Assembly (NCBI RefSeq): GCF_040649515.1
Contig: NZ_JBEZFP010000063.1
Span: 1 to 48,936 of the forward strand
DNA length: 48,936 bases
From: Yinghuangia elevatio
GTDB taxonomy: Bacteria > Actinomycetota > Actinomycetes > Streptomycetales > Streptomycetaceae
Reading direction: 5' to 3'
In this document: positions 8,497 through 16,552 of the stretch, piece by piece
How positions within the stretch are numbered: position 1 is the stretch's first letter
Layout of the letters: every line of letters begins with the position of its first letter
Notes under the pieces: generated by a model
What the model was told of the DNA's origin: nothing
Seen by the model: the letters and a program-made list of their open reading frames with translations, nothing else
Databases searched by the model: none
Translations under genes and position numbers: made by a program

Positions 8497-8541
8497 ATGC
8501 TAGCGATCCCGGGTAGACGATTCGTCGACACTCTGTAGACG
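8497..8541 (-). promoter_or_regulatory. SARP-type heptamer repeats and minus-10 box
   Basis: On the plus strand GTAGACG (8513-8519), GTCGACA (8524-8530) and GTAGACG (8535-8541) are spaced exactly 11 bp apart, the spacing known for SARP operators. Reading leftward, the last repeat is followed after 10 nt by TAGCAT (8497-8502), a good TANNNT minus-10 box for the SARP gene starting at 8437. The geometry is close to the 8-bp repeat-to-minus-10 spacing reported for SARP targets. Confidence 0.55.
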
Positions 8542-8835
8542 CGCGGCGCACCAGGTCCGCGGTCCTCCATCTGCCGCCTCCAACTCTCTTGTGTCCGTCC
8601 CATACCCGTGCCGGCCGGTGCGGTCGCCCCGGTGGGGGAAGTGCCGTTCGCGCGCGGAAATCCTGTGGCGCGCCACTGTCCTGGCCCGTGCGAGGGCCGC
8701 GGGACCCCGGCCGAGCGGGCAGGTCGCAGCGGCCGGACGGCCGCGCGCCGCCTCCCCATCGAGCCACCAACTGCCGTTTCCAATAAGCCTGTCGGCCCTG
8801 TCAGGGGGTTCGGGCGACGGCCCATACTGGCGCCC
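8542..8835. other. Rest of the divergent intergenic region
   Basis: Together with the SARP site, the gap between the leftward SARP gene and the rightward SCO6745-like gene is 398 bp. This part shows no convincing gene, SD or repeat. The rightward gene has no SD immediately before its ATG, so its promoter may be very close to 8836 and leaderless, but no clear minus-10 box could be assigned. Confidence 0.4.
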
Positions 8836-9804
8836 ATGACGACTACAGACGTGCCCGCACTTGCTCGCCGGCTGTGGCAGGCGATCGAGCCGATCCACGG
8901 CGTGGCCTACTACGCGCCCGAGCCGGCCGAGGCGTCCCGGTCACTCGGGCTGGTCGGATACTGGATGGGTTACTTCGTGGGCCGGTTGGCCCCGGTGGGC
9001 GCCCTGGACGCGCCCGCGGCCCAGGCGCTGAGCTTCTCCTTCGCGCCCCGCCGGGTGTCGCGCGCCCTGCCGGACGCCTGGGCGGTGACGACTCCCGAGA
9101 AGGCGGTGCGGGCCCGGCTGGACGCCGTGTCCGCGGCCCTGACCCGGGTGATGACGGAGGTGCCCGGGTCCTCGGGCCGCCCGCCCCTGGTGCTCGGGAG
9201 CGCCGCGGCGGCGGACGCCGCGACGGCCGCGACCCCCGGTACGGGTGCCGGCTCCCCGGCCGTGTCCCGCGCGGACCTCGCCCGCCTGGTCGAGTTGCTG
9301 GAGGCCGCCGTCGAGGGCTGCTCGTACGAGGGCCGCACGCTTGCCGCCGCGTGGTCCGGCGTACCGCGCCCGGACGACCTCGAAGGACGCCTGTGGCTCG
9401 CGACCGCGGTGTTGCGCGAGCACCGCGGCGACGGGCATGTCGTCTCCGTGGTGCACCACGGGCTTTCCGGACTCGAGGCCGGGGTGAGCCATGTCGCGAC
9501 CGGTCAGGTGGCCCGGGAGATCATCCAGGGGACCCGGGGCTGGACCGACGAGGAGTGGCGCGGGGCGGAACAGCGGCTTTCGGAACGCGGGTTGCTCGAC
9601 CGCGACGGGCTGATCACACCCGCCGGACTGGCATTGCGGGAGTCGGTGGAGGCCGCCACCGACCGACTGGCCACGGGACCGGTCGACCGGCTCGGCGCCG
9701 AGGGTGTCCGGGAGGCGGTCGGACTCGCGCTGCGGCTCGGGCGGCGCATCAGCGACGACGGCCTGTTCCCGGTGCCGAACCCCATCGGGGTCCCCAGGCC
9801 CTGA
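8836..9804 (+). CDS. SCO6745-like helix-turn-helix protein
   Basis: A 322-residue protein resembling the actinobacterial SCO6745 family, proteins with a C-terminal winged-helix-like segment (WTDEEWRGAEQRLSERGLLDRDG region near 235-260) but no proven function. The N-terminal part contains the usual aromatic-rich VAYYAPEPAEASRSLGLVGY region. The stretch around residues 118-140 is an Ala/Thr/Gly linker. The ATG at 8836 is preferred because the conserved N-terminus starts here and the upstream extension is low-information sequence. Family members occur widely in streptomycete genomes, so this may be a bystander and not part of the biosynthetic cluster. Confidence 0.65.
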   Translation: MTTTDVPALARRLWQAIEPIHGVAYYAPEPAEASRSLGLVGYWMGYFVGRLAPVGALDAPAAQALSFSFAPRRVSRALPDAWAVTTPEKAVRARLDAVSAALTRVMTEVPGSSGRPPLVLGSAAAADAATAATPGTGAGSPAVSRADLARLVELLEAAVEGCSYEGRTLAAAWSGVPRPDDLEGRLWLATAVLREHRGDGHVVSVVHHGLSGLEAGVSHVATGQVAREIIQGTRGWTDEEWRGAEQRLSERGLLDRDGLITPAGLALRESVEAATDRLATGPVDRLGAEGVREAVGLALRLGRRISDDGLFPVPNPIGVPRP

Positions 9805-9847
9805 GCCGGTCCGCGACCGACCCACATGGGGTGCTTCTCAACCCTAC

Positions 9848-9879
9848 GCGGCGGCGCGGGACGTGCCCCGCGCCGCCGC
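9848..9879. terminator. Bidirectional terminator hairpin
   Basis: GCGGCGGCGCGGG (9848-9860) pairs perfectly with CCCGCGCCGCCGC (9867-9879) around a 6-nt loop, a 13-bp GC stem. It lies between convergent genes ending at 9804 and 9907, so it can stop both. Three copies of GGCCCGCC follow at 9881-9904. Confidence 0.7.
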
Positions 9880-9906
9880 CGGCCCGCCGGCCCGCCGGCC
9901 CGCCGG

Positions 9907-11700
9907 TCAGGAAGCGTACAGGCCGTCGATCTCGGCCGCGAAGTCCGCCATCACCACGTGCCGCTTGAGTTTCAGCGAGGGGGTGAGGTGGCCGGACGCC
10001 ACGGTGAACTGGATGTCCAGGACACGGAACTTGCGGACCGCCTCGCCGCGGGAGACCGCCGTGTTCCCGTCGTCGACAGCCTGCTGGATCTCGGCCAACA
10101 GGTCGGGGTCGGCGCGGAGTTCGGCCACGGAGATGTCCTCCGGCTTGCCGCTCTGCCGGGCCCAGCGCGGCAGGAACTCCTCGTCCAGGGTGACCAGCGC
10201 CGCCACGAACGGTTTCGCGTCACCGACCACCATGCACTCGGCGACGAGCGCGTGCGCCCGGATGCGGTCCTCGATGACCGCCGGGGCGACGTTCTTGCCG
10301 CCCGCGGTCACCAGAATCTCCTTCTTGCGCCCGGTGATGGTGAGGTAGCCCTCGTCGTCGAGTGCGCCGAGGTCCCCGGTGTGGAACCAGTCCCCTGTGA
10401 ACACCGCCTCCGTGGCCTTCTCGTTGTTCCAGTACCCGGTGAAGATGTGGTCGCCGCTCAGCAGCACCTCGCCGTCGTCGGCGATGCGCACCCCGCTGCA
10501 CGGCATGGGCAGGCCGACGGTGCCGATCTTCTGGCGGTCGTGCGGGTTGAAGGTGCTCGCCGCGCAGGACTCCGCGAGACCGTAGCCCTCCAGGACGGTG
10601 AAGCCGAGGCCGCGGTAGAAGTGGCCCAGGCGCGCCCCGAGCGGGGCGCCGCCGGAAATGGCGTGGGTGGCGCGACCACCCAGCACAGCGCGCAGCTTCG
10701 CGTACACGAGCCGGTCGAACACCTTGTGCCGCAGGCGCAGCGGCAGGCCCGGTCCGGACGGGGTCTCCAGTGCCTTGCTGTACGCGATGGCGGTCTCCAC
10801 CGCCTGGTCGAAGATCTTGCCCTTGCCGCCCGCGCGTGCCTGCGACCGGGCCGAGTTGTAGACCTTCTCGAACACGCGCGGCACGGCGAGGAGGAACGTC
10901 GGCCTGAAATCGGCGAGTTCCTCGGTGACGTTCTTGACGTCACCGAGGTGGCCGAGTTTGACGGGTGCCATGATCGCGACGAGTGCCGCGACGCGGGCCA
11001 TGACGTGTGCGAGCGGCAGGAAGAGCAGCACGGACGCGTCGTCGGAGAAGAGCGGCTTGTTGAGCGCGATCGTATTCCCGCACTCCGCAAGGAAGTTGCG
11101 GTGGGTGAGCTTGCAGCCCTTGGGGCGGCCGGTGGTGCCCGAGGTGTAGACGATGGTCGCCAGCGAGTCGGCGTCGGCCGAGGCGCTGCGCTCGTCGACC
11201 TCCGAGTCGGCCACGTCGCGGCCTGCCTCGGTCAGCTCCGCCACCGCACCCGCGTCGATCTGCCAGAGGTTCTTGAGCAGCGGCAGGCGATCGCGCACCT
11301 CCTCGACCACGGCCTGGTGCTCCGCGGACTCGACGATGCACGCCACCGCGCCCGAGTCACCGATGATCCACTCGATCTGCTCGGCCGAGGAGGTCTCGTA
11401 GATGGGCACCGAGACCGCGCCGGCGAACCACAGCGCGAAGTCCAGGAGCGTCCATTCGTAGCGGGTGCGCGACATGAGCGCGACCCGGTCGCCCGGCTGG
11501 ACGCCGGACGCTATGACACCCTTGGCGGCAGCACGCACTTCGGCCAGGAACCCGGCCGCGGTGACGTCCTGCCAGCGTCCGGAGACCTTGCGGGCGAGCA
11601 CCGCCCGGTCCGGGTACTCGGAGGCGTTGCGCAGGACCAGTTCTGTCAGATTTCCGTCTGGGGGAACGTCGTACAGGGATGGCACGCTGAACTCGCGCAA
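9907..11700 (-). CDS. fadD: Long-chain acyl-CoA synthetase, FadD15-like
   Basis: A 597-residue adenylate-forming enzyme that activates long-chain fatty acids with ATP and CoA. The P-loop-like motif is IVYTSGTTGRPKGCK, the A5 motif is GYGLAESCA, the adenylate motif is WFHTGDLGALDDEGYL and the hinge is TGRKKEILVTAGGKN. Length and the N-terminal VPSLYDVPPDGNLT match FadD15-type synthetases. The start is TTG, supported by AAGGAG 8 nt upstream and by family alignment. It has its own palindrome-covered promoter and is divergent from the XRE/TPR regulator. Triacsins inhibit exactly this enzyme class, so it could be a resistant target copy; it could equally be an ordinary fadD. Confidence 0.9.
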   Translation of the reverse strand: MREFSVPSLYDVPPDGNLTELVLRNASEYPDRAVLARKVSGRWQDVTAAGFLAEVRAAAKGVIASGVQPGDRVALMSRTRYEWTLLDFALWFAGAVSVPIYETSSAEQIEWIIGDSGAVACIVESAEHQAVVEEVRDRLPLLKNLWQIDAGAVAELTEAGRDVADSEVDERSASADADSLATIVYTSGTTGRPKGCKLTHRNFLAECGNTIALNKPLFSDDASVLLFLPLAHVMARVAALVAIMAPVKLGHLGDVKNVTEELADFRPTFLLAVPRVFEKVYNSARSQARAGGKGKIFDQAVETAIAYSKALETPSGPGLPLRLRHKVFDRLVYAKLRAVLGGRATHAISGGAPLGARLGHFYRGLGFTVLEGYGLAESCAASTFNPHDRQKIGTVGLPMPCSGVRIADDGEVLLSGDHIFTGYWNNEKATEAVFTGDWFHTGDLGALDDEGYLTITGRKKEILVTAGGKNVAPAVIEDRIRAHALVAECMVVGDAKPFVAALVTLDEEFLPRWARQSGKPEDISVAELRADPDLLAEIQQAVDDGNTAVSRGEAVRKFRVLDIQFTVASGHLTPSLKLKRHVVMADFAAEIDGLYAS

Positions 11701-11791
11701 GTCTCTAACTCCTTGTCGGCGCCGACTGCAGCTGGTTGCGCTCCGTCAGGAACCCTTCCGGCCGGGCAGGCTGGCGGCCGGCAGGAGGGCG

Positions 11792-11821
11792 GGACATATG
11801 TCCAATCACCGTGATTGTCAA
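11792..11821 (-). promoter_or_regulatory. fadD promoter with two palindromic operators
   Basis: Read leftward, TTGACA (11816-11821) is a perfect minus-35 box, followed after 17 bp by TATGTC (11793-11798) as minus-10. Two palindromes cover it: CAATCACCGTGATTG (11803-11817) fills the spacer and GGACATATGTCC (11792-11803) overlaps the minus-10 box. This layout suggests repression by a dimeric regulator of the FadR or TetR kind. No such repressor gene is seen in the window. Confidence 0.6.
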
Positions 11822-12035
11822 TAGAGTTCGTTATACGGAGTTCACATTATCGTCATGTGAGGGGCCGACGGAACATGCCGGAGCCCGCTCCGCCCGGCGT
11901 GGCCCGCATCGGCCCGTGCATGGTGAACCCGCCCTTCCCCGCGGGCCGTACTGGTTTCGAGGCCGTAGAGCAAGGTGAAGGCCTCGTCACACACAAGAGG
12001 TTCCTCGACGGCCGACTTCAGTGAGGGGCACGAGG

Positions 12036-13448
12036 TTGAGCGACGTCACAGGTATTGCGTCCACTGCCCGGTACCGCCATCCCTTGGCGGCGTTACGGGC
12101 CAAAGCAGGCTACACACACGGCGAATACGCGCACTTGATCGCCAAGACACACGCCGAACTCGGTTTCGGCCAGATGGCCGCACGGCGGGAGAAGGTCTCC
12201 CGGTGGGAGGCCGGTCGTGCAGTGCCGGAACTCACCGCCCAACTGGCGATGGCACACATCCATGCGGTCCCCCAGGAAGAGGTGATGAGTCGCAAGTGGC
12301 CCGACTGGCTGCACCTGGCCATCGGGGACGCGCGTCAACTGGAACTGCCCTGGACCAGCGCGGCAGTCCCGGAAGCGATACTCGACGCGGTCGTGGGCCG
12401 GAAGCTCATCCAGCAGGAGTACCTCCTCGCGACCGGCAAGGCGGCCAGGTCTCTCGCGGAGGCCTGGACGGACGCCATGTCCGAGGCGCTGGGCAGATCT
12501 TCCGACGACGTCGCCCGGGACGGCTCGGGGCTGCTGCGCCGACCGGGCACGGACGGCGAGAGCGGGTCGGTCCTGGAGGCCTGCACCCGGCTGCGCGAGC
12601 TCCAGACGTTCACGAAGCGGTTCACCGCCGACTGGCTGGTGCACGCGAGCGAAATGGAACTGCGGACGCTGGCCAACCACTTCCTGGCCGCGCCCGAGGC
12701 CCTGCGGAGCGGCCCGGATCTGCTGATCATCGCGGCCGAGGGCCTGGCCGTGTGCGGGTTCATCGCCCGCCTCCAGGGCGAGCACATCAATTCGCAGCGG
12801 TACTACCTCGCCGCGCTGCGGTGCGCCACGGCCGCCGCGGACGCCGAGACGGCGGCGGCGATCGTCACGCTGCACGTGGGTCAGTACCTCGACCTGCAAC
12901 TGCACGAGGAGGCCGCCGAACTCGTCATGGCGGTCGGCAAGTTGCTCAACGACCAGCAGATCAGCGTGAAGGACCCAGCGCTGGTCGCGCTCATGCACGC
13001 GCAGACCGCCCGCATCCACGCCATGCGCGGGGACGATCTGGGCCGCAGGAGGGCGCTGTCGTCGGGAAGGCAGGTCCTGGACACCGGAGTCGCCTCCGGC
13101 AGCCTTCCGATCCTGCCCATCCGCTGCCACGCCTGGCTCCGCCTGATGGACGGGGTCTCGCTGCTGGATCTGGGCCAACCGGACCGCGCGATCAAGCACT
13201 TCGCACCGGTCCTGTCCACGGCGGAGGCGACCCGCCTGCCGCTGCCGCCGGCCGCACGCGCCATGTACATGCTGCGTGCCGCCGAGACCCAGGTCGCCCT
13301 CGGGGACGGAGTGGCCGCCGCCGACACGGCGGCCAGAGCCGCGACCCTGCTGGGCGGCGTACGCGCGGCGGCAGCCGAGCGCGTGCGGTTCGCGCTGCAT
13401 GCGTACACCCATCTGCCGTCGGTGAACAAATTCCTCGAATCCATCTAG
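12036..13448 (+). CDS. XRE/TPR-type regulator with a TTA codon
   Basis: A protein of about 470 residues with an N-terminal helix-turn-helix of XRE type (LRAKAGYTHGEYAHLIA to REKVSRWEAGRAVPE) and a long helical, TPR-like remainder. It resembles pathway regulators that sense small ligands through helical repeats. TTG at 12036 follows GAGGGG by 7 nt and is preferred; GTG at 12021 would add five residues but has no SD. The codon at 12093-12095 is TTA, a strong sign of bldA-dependent translation. It lies just upstream of the biosynthetic control region and is a good candidate for the main switch of the operon starting at 14111. Confidence 0.75.
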   Translation: MSDVTGIASTARYRHPLAALRAKAGYTHGEYAHLIAKTHAELGFGQMAARREKVSRWEAGRAVPELTAQLAMAHIHAVPQEEVMSRKWPDWLHLAIGDARQLELPWTSAAVPEAILDAVVGRKLIQQEYLLATGKAARSLAEAWTDAMSEALGRSSDDVARDGSGLLRRPGTDGESGSVLEACTRLRELQTFTKRFTADWLVHASEMELRTLANHFLAAPEALRSGPDLLIIAAEGLAVCGFIARLQGEHINSQRYYLAALRCATAAADAETAAAIVTLHVGQYLDLQLHEEAAELVMAVGKLLNDQQISVKDPALVALMHAQTARIHAMRGDDLGRRRALSSGRQVLDTGVASGSLPILPIRCHAWLRLMDGVSLLDLGQPDRAIKHFAPVLSTAEATRLPLPPAARAMYMLRAAETQVALGDGVAAADTAARAATLLGGVRAAAAERVRFALHAYTHLPSVNKFLESI

Positions 13449-13518
13449 GAAGGCCCTTGGGAGCTCCGGAAGTTCCCGCGGGACCCAGTGGAGGAACAGC
13501 GCGGCTCGCTCCGTGACC

Positions 13519-13547
13519 GCCCGCCCGGGCCACCGGCTCGGGCGGGC
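13519..13547 (+). terminator. GC hairpin after the XRE/TPR gene
   Basis: GCCCGCCCG (13519-13527) pairs perfectly with CGGGCGGGC (13539-13547) around an 11-nt loop, about 70 bp after the regulator stop. There is no T-tract, as is common in streptomycetes. Confidence 0.5.
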
Positions 13548-13583
13548 CCCGGACCGACACGAGACGACCGACACGAAACAACG

Positions 13584-13625
13584 AGCTCGACACGACCAGC
13601 TCGACACGACCAACTCGACACGACG
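13584..13625. repeat. 14-bp tandem repeat, three copies
   Basis: AGCTCGACACGACC occurs at 13584-13597 and 13598-13611, then AACTCGACACGACG at 13612-13625. Related ACCGACACGA words flank it on both sides (around 13550-13575 and 13635-13650). The block lies in the 662-bp gap before the biosynthetic operon. Confidence 0.8.
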
Positions 13626-13912
13626 AACGCGAGCGACCGACACGACACGCCCGTATCGCGGCGGTCGTGGCAGGGCGGGGCCGGGTGTCTTCCGGCCCCG
13701 CTCGGCACGTTTCCGGACCACCGGGCACCGGCGGACCGGTACCAGGCGGCCTGCGGACGGATTCCGGGGGCGTACCAGGCGCACCCGGCCGCACCGAACG
13801 CCGACGCAGGCTCGACGCCGCACACACTGCGGTCACAGGTATACCCGGAGCGTGGTCGCCGGCTCGGGGCCAGTTTGCAGCACGGCCGACGGGCGAAGCA
13901 CCCATATCCCCC

Positions 13913-14038
13913 TGTGCCTTGGGTGTGCCTTGCCCTACTGGCCCGTAATGAGGCAGCAGGAAGGCACAGCGCGAGACGTGGTGTTTCGGGTGCACTGGCG
14001 ATGAGATTTGCCCATCCCCCGAAGGCGTACGAAACACC
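13913..14038 (+). promoter_or_regulatory. Control region of the biosynthetic operon
   Basis: TGTGCCTT occurs at 13913-13920 and again exactly 11 bp later at 13924-13931, with an inverted copy AAGGCACA at 13961-13968. Further on, GGTGTTTCG (13980-13988) and CGAAACACC (14030-14038) form a perfect 9-bp inverted repeat 41 bp apart. The 11-bp spacing fits a SARP activator site and the inverted repeat a dimeric regulator. The first biosynthetic gene starts at 14111. Confidence 0.5.
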
Positions 14039-14110
14039 CGTGGGGGTGGGTTCTGCCCCACGGCGCGGACCGGGCCGCGCATCCCCGAGCGTCAGGCTGG
14101 AGACCTTCTG

Positions 14111-14815
14111 ATGAGCCGTTCTGTCCTGGTTACCGGTGGAAACCGCGGAATCGGGCTGGCCGTGGCCCGGCGGCTCGGGGCCGGCGGCGACCGGGTGGCG
14201 GTGACCTACCGCTCGGGGCCGCCCCCCGAAGGCCTGTTCGGCGTGCGGTGCGACGTCCAGGACGCCGCCGCCGTGGACGACGCCTTCGACAAGGTCGAGG
14301 CCGCGCAGGGACCGGTCGAGGTACTGGTGACGAGCGCCGGCATCACGAACGACACGCTGCTGATCCGGATGTCCGAGGACGACTTCACCTCGGTGGTCGA
14401 CACCAACCTCACCGGGACGTACCGGGTGGTCCGGCGCGCTGCGCGGCACCTGATGCGGGCCAAGGCCGGGCGCGTCGTCGTCATCTCCTCGACCGCGGCC
14501 ATGAGCGGGGTCGTGGGGCAGGTCAACTACGCGGCTTCCAAGGCGGGTCTGATCGGCATGGCCCGCTCGCTCGCCCGCGAGCTCGCGCCGCGCGGGGTGA
14601 CGGTCAACGTGGTCGCGCCGGGTCTCACCGACACGGACATGGCCGCCGCACTGACCCAGGGGCAGCGCGACAAGATCGTCGGCCAGATCCCGCTGGGGCG
14701 CATGGCCACCGCGGACGAGGTGGCCGTCACGGTCGCGTTCCTGGCCTCCGCCGAGGCCGCGTACATCACCGGCGTGGTCATCCCGGTGGACGGCGGCATG
14801 GCGATGGGGCACTGA
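14111..14815 (+). CDS. fabG: 3-oxoacyl-ACP reductase, FabG type
   Basis: A 234-residue classical SDR. It has the cofactor motif TGGNRGIG, the SAG motif (TSAGIT), the Ser-Tyr-Lys triad (SSTAAMS, then YAASK) and the C-terminal GGVAMGH-like end (DGGMAMGH). It should reduce beta-ketoacyl-ACP to the beta-hydroxy form with NADPH in the cytoplasm. ATG is preceded by CTGGAGACC. It opens the 14-kb operon and is followed 49 bp later by the KS gene, so it very likely works on the chain built by that KS together with the two MaoC-fold dehydratases. Confidence 0.93.
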   Translation: MSRSVLVTGGNRGIGLAVARRLGAGGDRVAVTYRSGPPPEGLFGVRCDVQDAAAVDDAFDKVEAAQGPVEVLVTSAGITNDTLLIRMSEDDFTSVVDTNLTGTYRVVRRAARHLMRAKAGRVVVISSTAAMSGVVGQVNYAASKAGLIGMARSLARELAPRGVTVNVVAPGLTDTDMAAALTQGQRDKIVGQIPLGRMATADEVAVTVAFLASAEAAYITGVVIPVDGGMAMGH

Positions 14816-14864
14816 TGCGCTCCCCGCACCGAGATGACTCACTGGCGACGTCGGGAGGGTGCAC

Positions 14865-16013
14865 GTGAACAGGCAATCCGGGCCACGTCGGGCCGGCAGG
14901 ACGGTCGCCGTCACCGGGATGGCGGTGACCACCGGCTACGGGCACGGGGTCGACGCGCTGCGCGAGGGGATCTACTCCGGTGAGCCGGCCTTCGTCCCGG
15001 TGACCAGGTTCGACACCAGCAGGTACCGGGTCGGCGTCGCCGCCCAGGCCGACGCCGGACTCGACCTCGACACCGAACTGGTCCTGCTGACCGAAGAGGC
15101 CTGCAAGCAGGCCGGCCTGTCCGCGGACGAGCGGGCGGGCGCCCCCGTCGTGCTCGCCCGGCACGCCGACCCCGAGGTCTCCCGGCTGCCCCGGACCGAG
15201 CAGGAGTCGCGGCCCATCAGCGACACCGCGCAGCGACTGTCGGCCGCATGCGGGCTCGGCGGGGCCGGGCGTACGTACATCAACGCCTGCGTCGCGGCCA
15301 GCGCGGCCATGGCAGACGCGGCCGCGCTGATCTCCACCGGCCGACACGACCGGGTGGTCGTCGCCGGGGGCCACCTGGTCGACGCCGAATCCTTCACGAC
15401 CTTCAACGCCGGCAAGGCGCTGGCGCCGGACGGGCGGCTCCGGCCGTTCAGCGCCGGACGCAAGGGGCTGCTACTCGGCGACGGGGCCGGGGCCGTGGTC
15501 CTGGAGGCGGCGGACAGCCGGGCCGGGCAGCGGCCGCTGGCGCACCTGACCGGCTGGGGCATGGCCGGCGACGCGCACCACGTCTGCCAGCCGCACCCGG
15601 AGGGGCTGGGCATGGCCCGGGCGATAGGCGCCGCATTGGACCGGGCCGGGCTGGGACCCGAGGACCTGGACTACGTCAACGCGCACGGCACCGGGACGCC
15701 GTACAACGACGCCGCGGAAACCGCCGCGCTGCACCGGGCGTTCGGCGAGCACGCGGAGCAAATACCGGTGAGCTCGACCAAGTCGATGCACGGGCACGCG
15801 CTGCAGGCCGCCGGGCTCGTCGAGTTCGTGATCTGCATGCTGGCCCTGCGGTCCGGAAGCCTGCCGGTCAATTCCGGCTACCTGGGTCCGGACCCCGACT
15901 GCCGCCTCGACCTCGTCCTCGACACCCCGAGGCAGCGGGACGCGCGACACGTGCTCAGCCTCAATGCCGCCTTCGGCGGTGCCAACACCGCGCTGGTGGT
16001 GAGTGCCGTATGA
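14865..16013 (+). CDS. Beta-ketoacyl-ACP synthase, FabF type
   Basis: A 382-residue condensing enzyme. The active-site Cys is in INACVAASAAM (C142), one His in VNAHGTGTPYND (H274), and the Lys and second His in STKSMHGHALQAAG (K306, H311), matching the Cys-His-Lys-His set of FabF. It should carry out decarboxylative condensation of malonyl-ACP. GTG at 14865 is chosen because GGGAGG lies 6 nt upstream; the GTG at 14859 is too close to it. It overlaps the next gene, a KS-like partner, by 4 bp (ATGA), the typical arrangement of a KS and chain-length-factor pair in type II systems. Confidence 0.9.
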   Translation: MNRQSGPRRAGRTVAVTGMAVTTGYGHGVDALREGIYSGEPAFVPVTRFDTSRYRVGVAAQADAGLDLDTELVLLTEEACKQAGLSADERAGAPVVLARHADPEVSRLPRTEQESRPISDTAQRLSAACGLGGAGRTYINACVAASAAMADAAALISTGRHDRVVVAGGHLVDAESFTTFNAGKALAPDGRLRPFSAGRKGLLLGDGAGAVVLEAADSRAGQRPLAHLTGWGMAGDAHHVCQPHPEGLGMARAIGAALDRAGLGPEDLDYVNAHGTGTPYNDAAETAALHRAFGEHAEQIPVSSTKSMHGHALQAAGLVEFVICMLALRSGSLPVNSGYLGPDPDCRLDLVLDTPRQRDARHVLSLNAAFGGANTALVVSAV

Positions 16014-16552
16014 CCGCGCCCGCGTCCTCGCTGACCACCCTCGCGCACACCGTCTGGCCCGCACCGGACGACGCCGAGGCGCCGAAGCTCCCGGGGTTCA
16101 CCGCCTCGCCGTTCGGCCCGATCATCGCCCACGTGGCGGACCGCTGCCTGGGCGCCCACCACGGCGAGCACCCCGCGCCGCCGGAGCGCGGCGACCGTAC
16201 CGCGATCGTCCTGGTCACCCGGCTCGGCGACATGGCCACCGAGGCCGCCGTCACCGGCTCGGTCGACTCCGGCAAGCCGGCCTCCCCGCTGCTCTTCTAC
16301 CAGTCGGTGCCCAGCGCCGTGCTCGGCGTGGTGGCCGCGCGCTGGGGCCTCGGCGGCCCGGTGATCTGCATCAGCCCGGCCGGCGACGCGCTCGCCGACG
16401 GCATGGACCTGGCGCAGCTGCTGATCGAGGACGGCAGCGCCGACGACGTCCTGCTGGTCCTGGTCGAACTCGCCACCCGGGACGAGCAGCCGGACCGGGC
16501 CCGAGGCCTCCTGGTGACCGGCGGCGCGGCGGACGGCGGGGACGCGCGGTGA
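16010..16552 (+). CDS. Short KS-like protein, probable chain-length factor
   Basis: A 180-residue protein resembling the lone N-terminal ketoacyl-synthase domain (Ketoacyl-synt_2) found in aryl polyene and related clusters. Visible family elements are FTASPFGPIIAHVADRCL, VLVTRLGDMATEAAVTGS and SPLLFYQSVPSAVLGVVAARWGLGGPV. There is no active-site Cys and no C-terminal KS half, so it cannot condense alone. Tight coupling to the KS on one side and to the next gene on the other (both 4-bp overlaps) suggests it is a partner subunit setting chain length or stabilising the KS. Confidence 0.7.
   Translation: MTAPASSLTTLAHTVWPAPDDAEAPKLPGFTASPFGPIIAHVADRCLGAHHGEHPAPPERGDRTAIVLVTRLGDMATEAAVTGSVDSGKPASPLLFYQSVPSAVLGVVAARWGLGGPVICISPAGDALADGMDLAQLLIEDGSADDVLLVLVELATRDEQPDRARGLLVTGGAADGGDAR

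Noticed and set aside
9926..11814. A large gene on the plus strand opposite fadD
   Set aside because: The minus-strand fadD has all adenylation motifs and a strong SD; the plus-strand frame is its shadow.
13449..14110. A small protein gene in the control region
   Set aside because: Several frames are open but none has an SD, a family motif or codon use different from the other frames; repeats and operators explain the region better.
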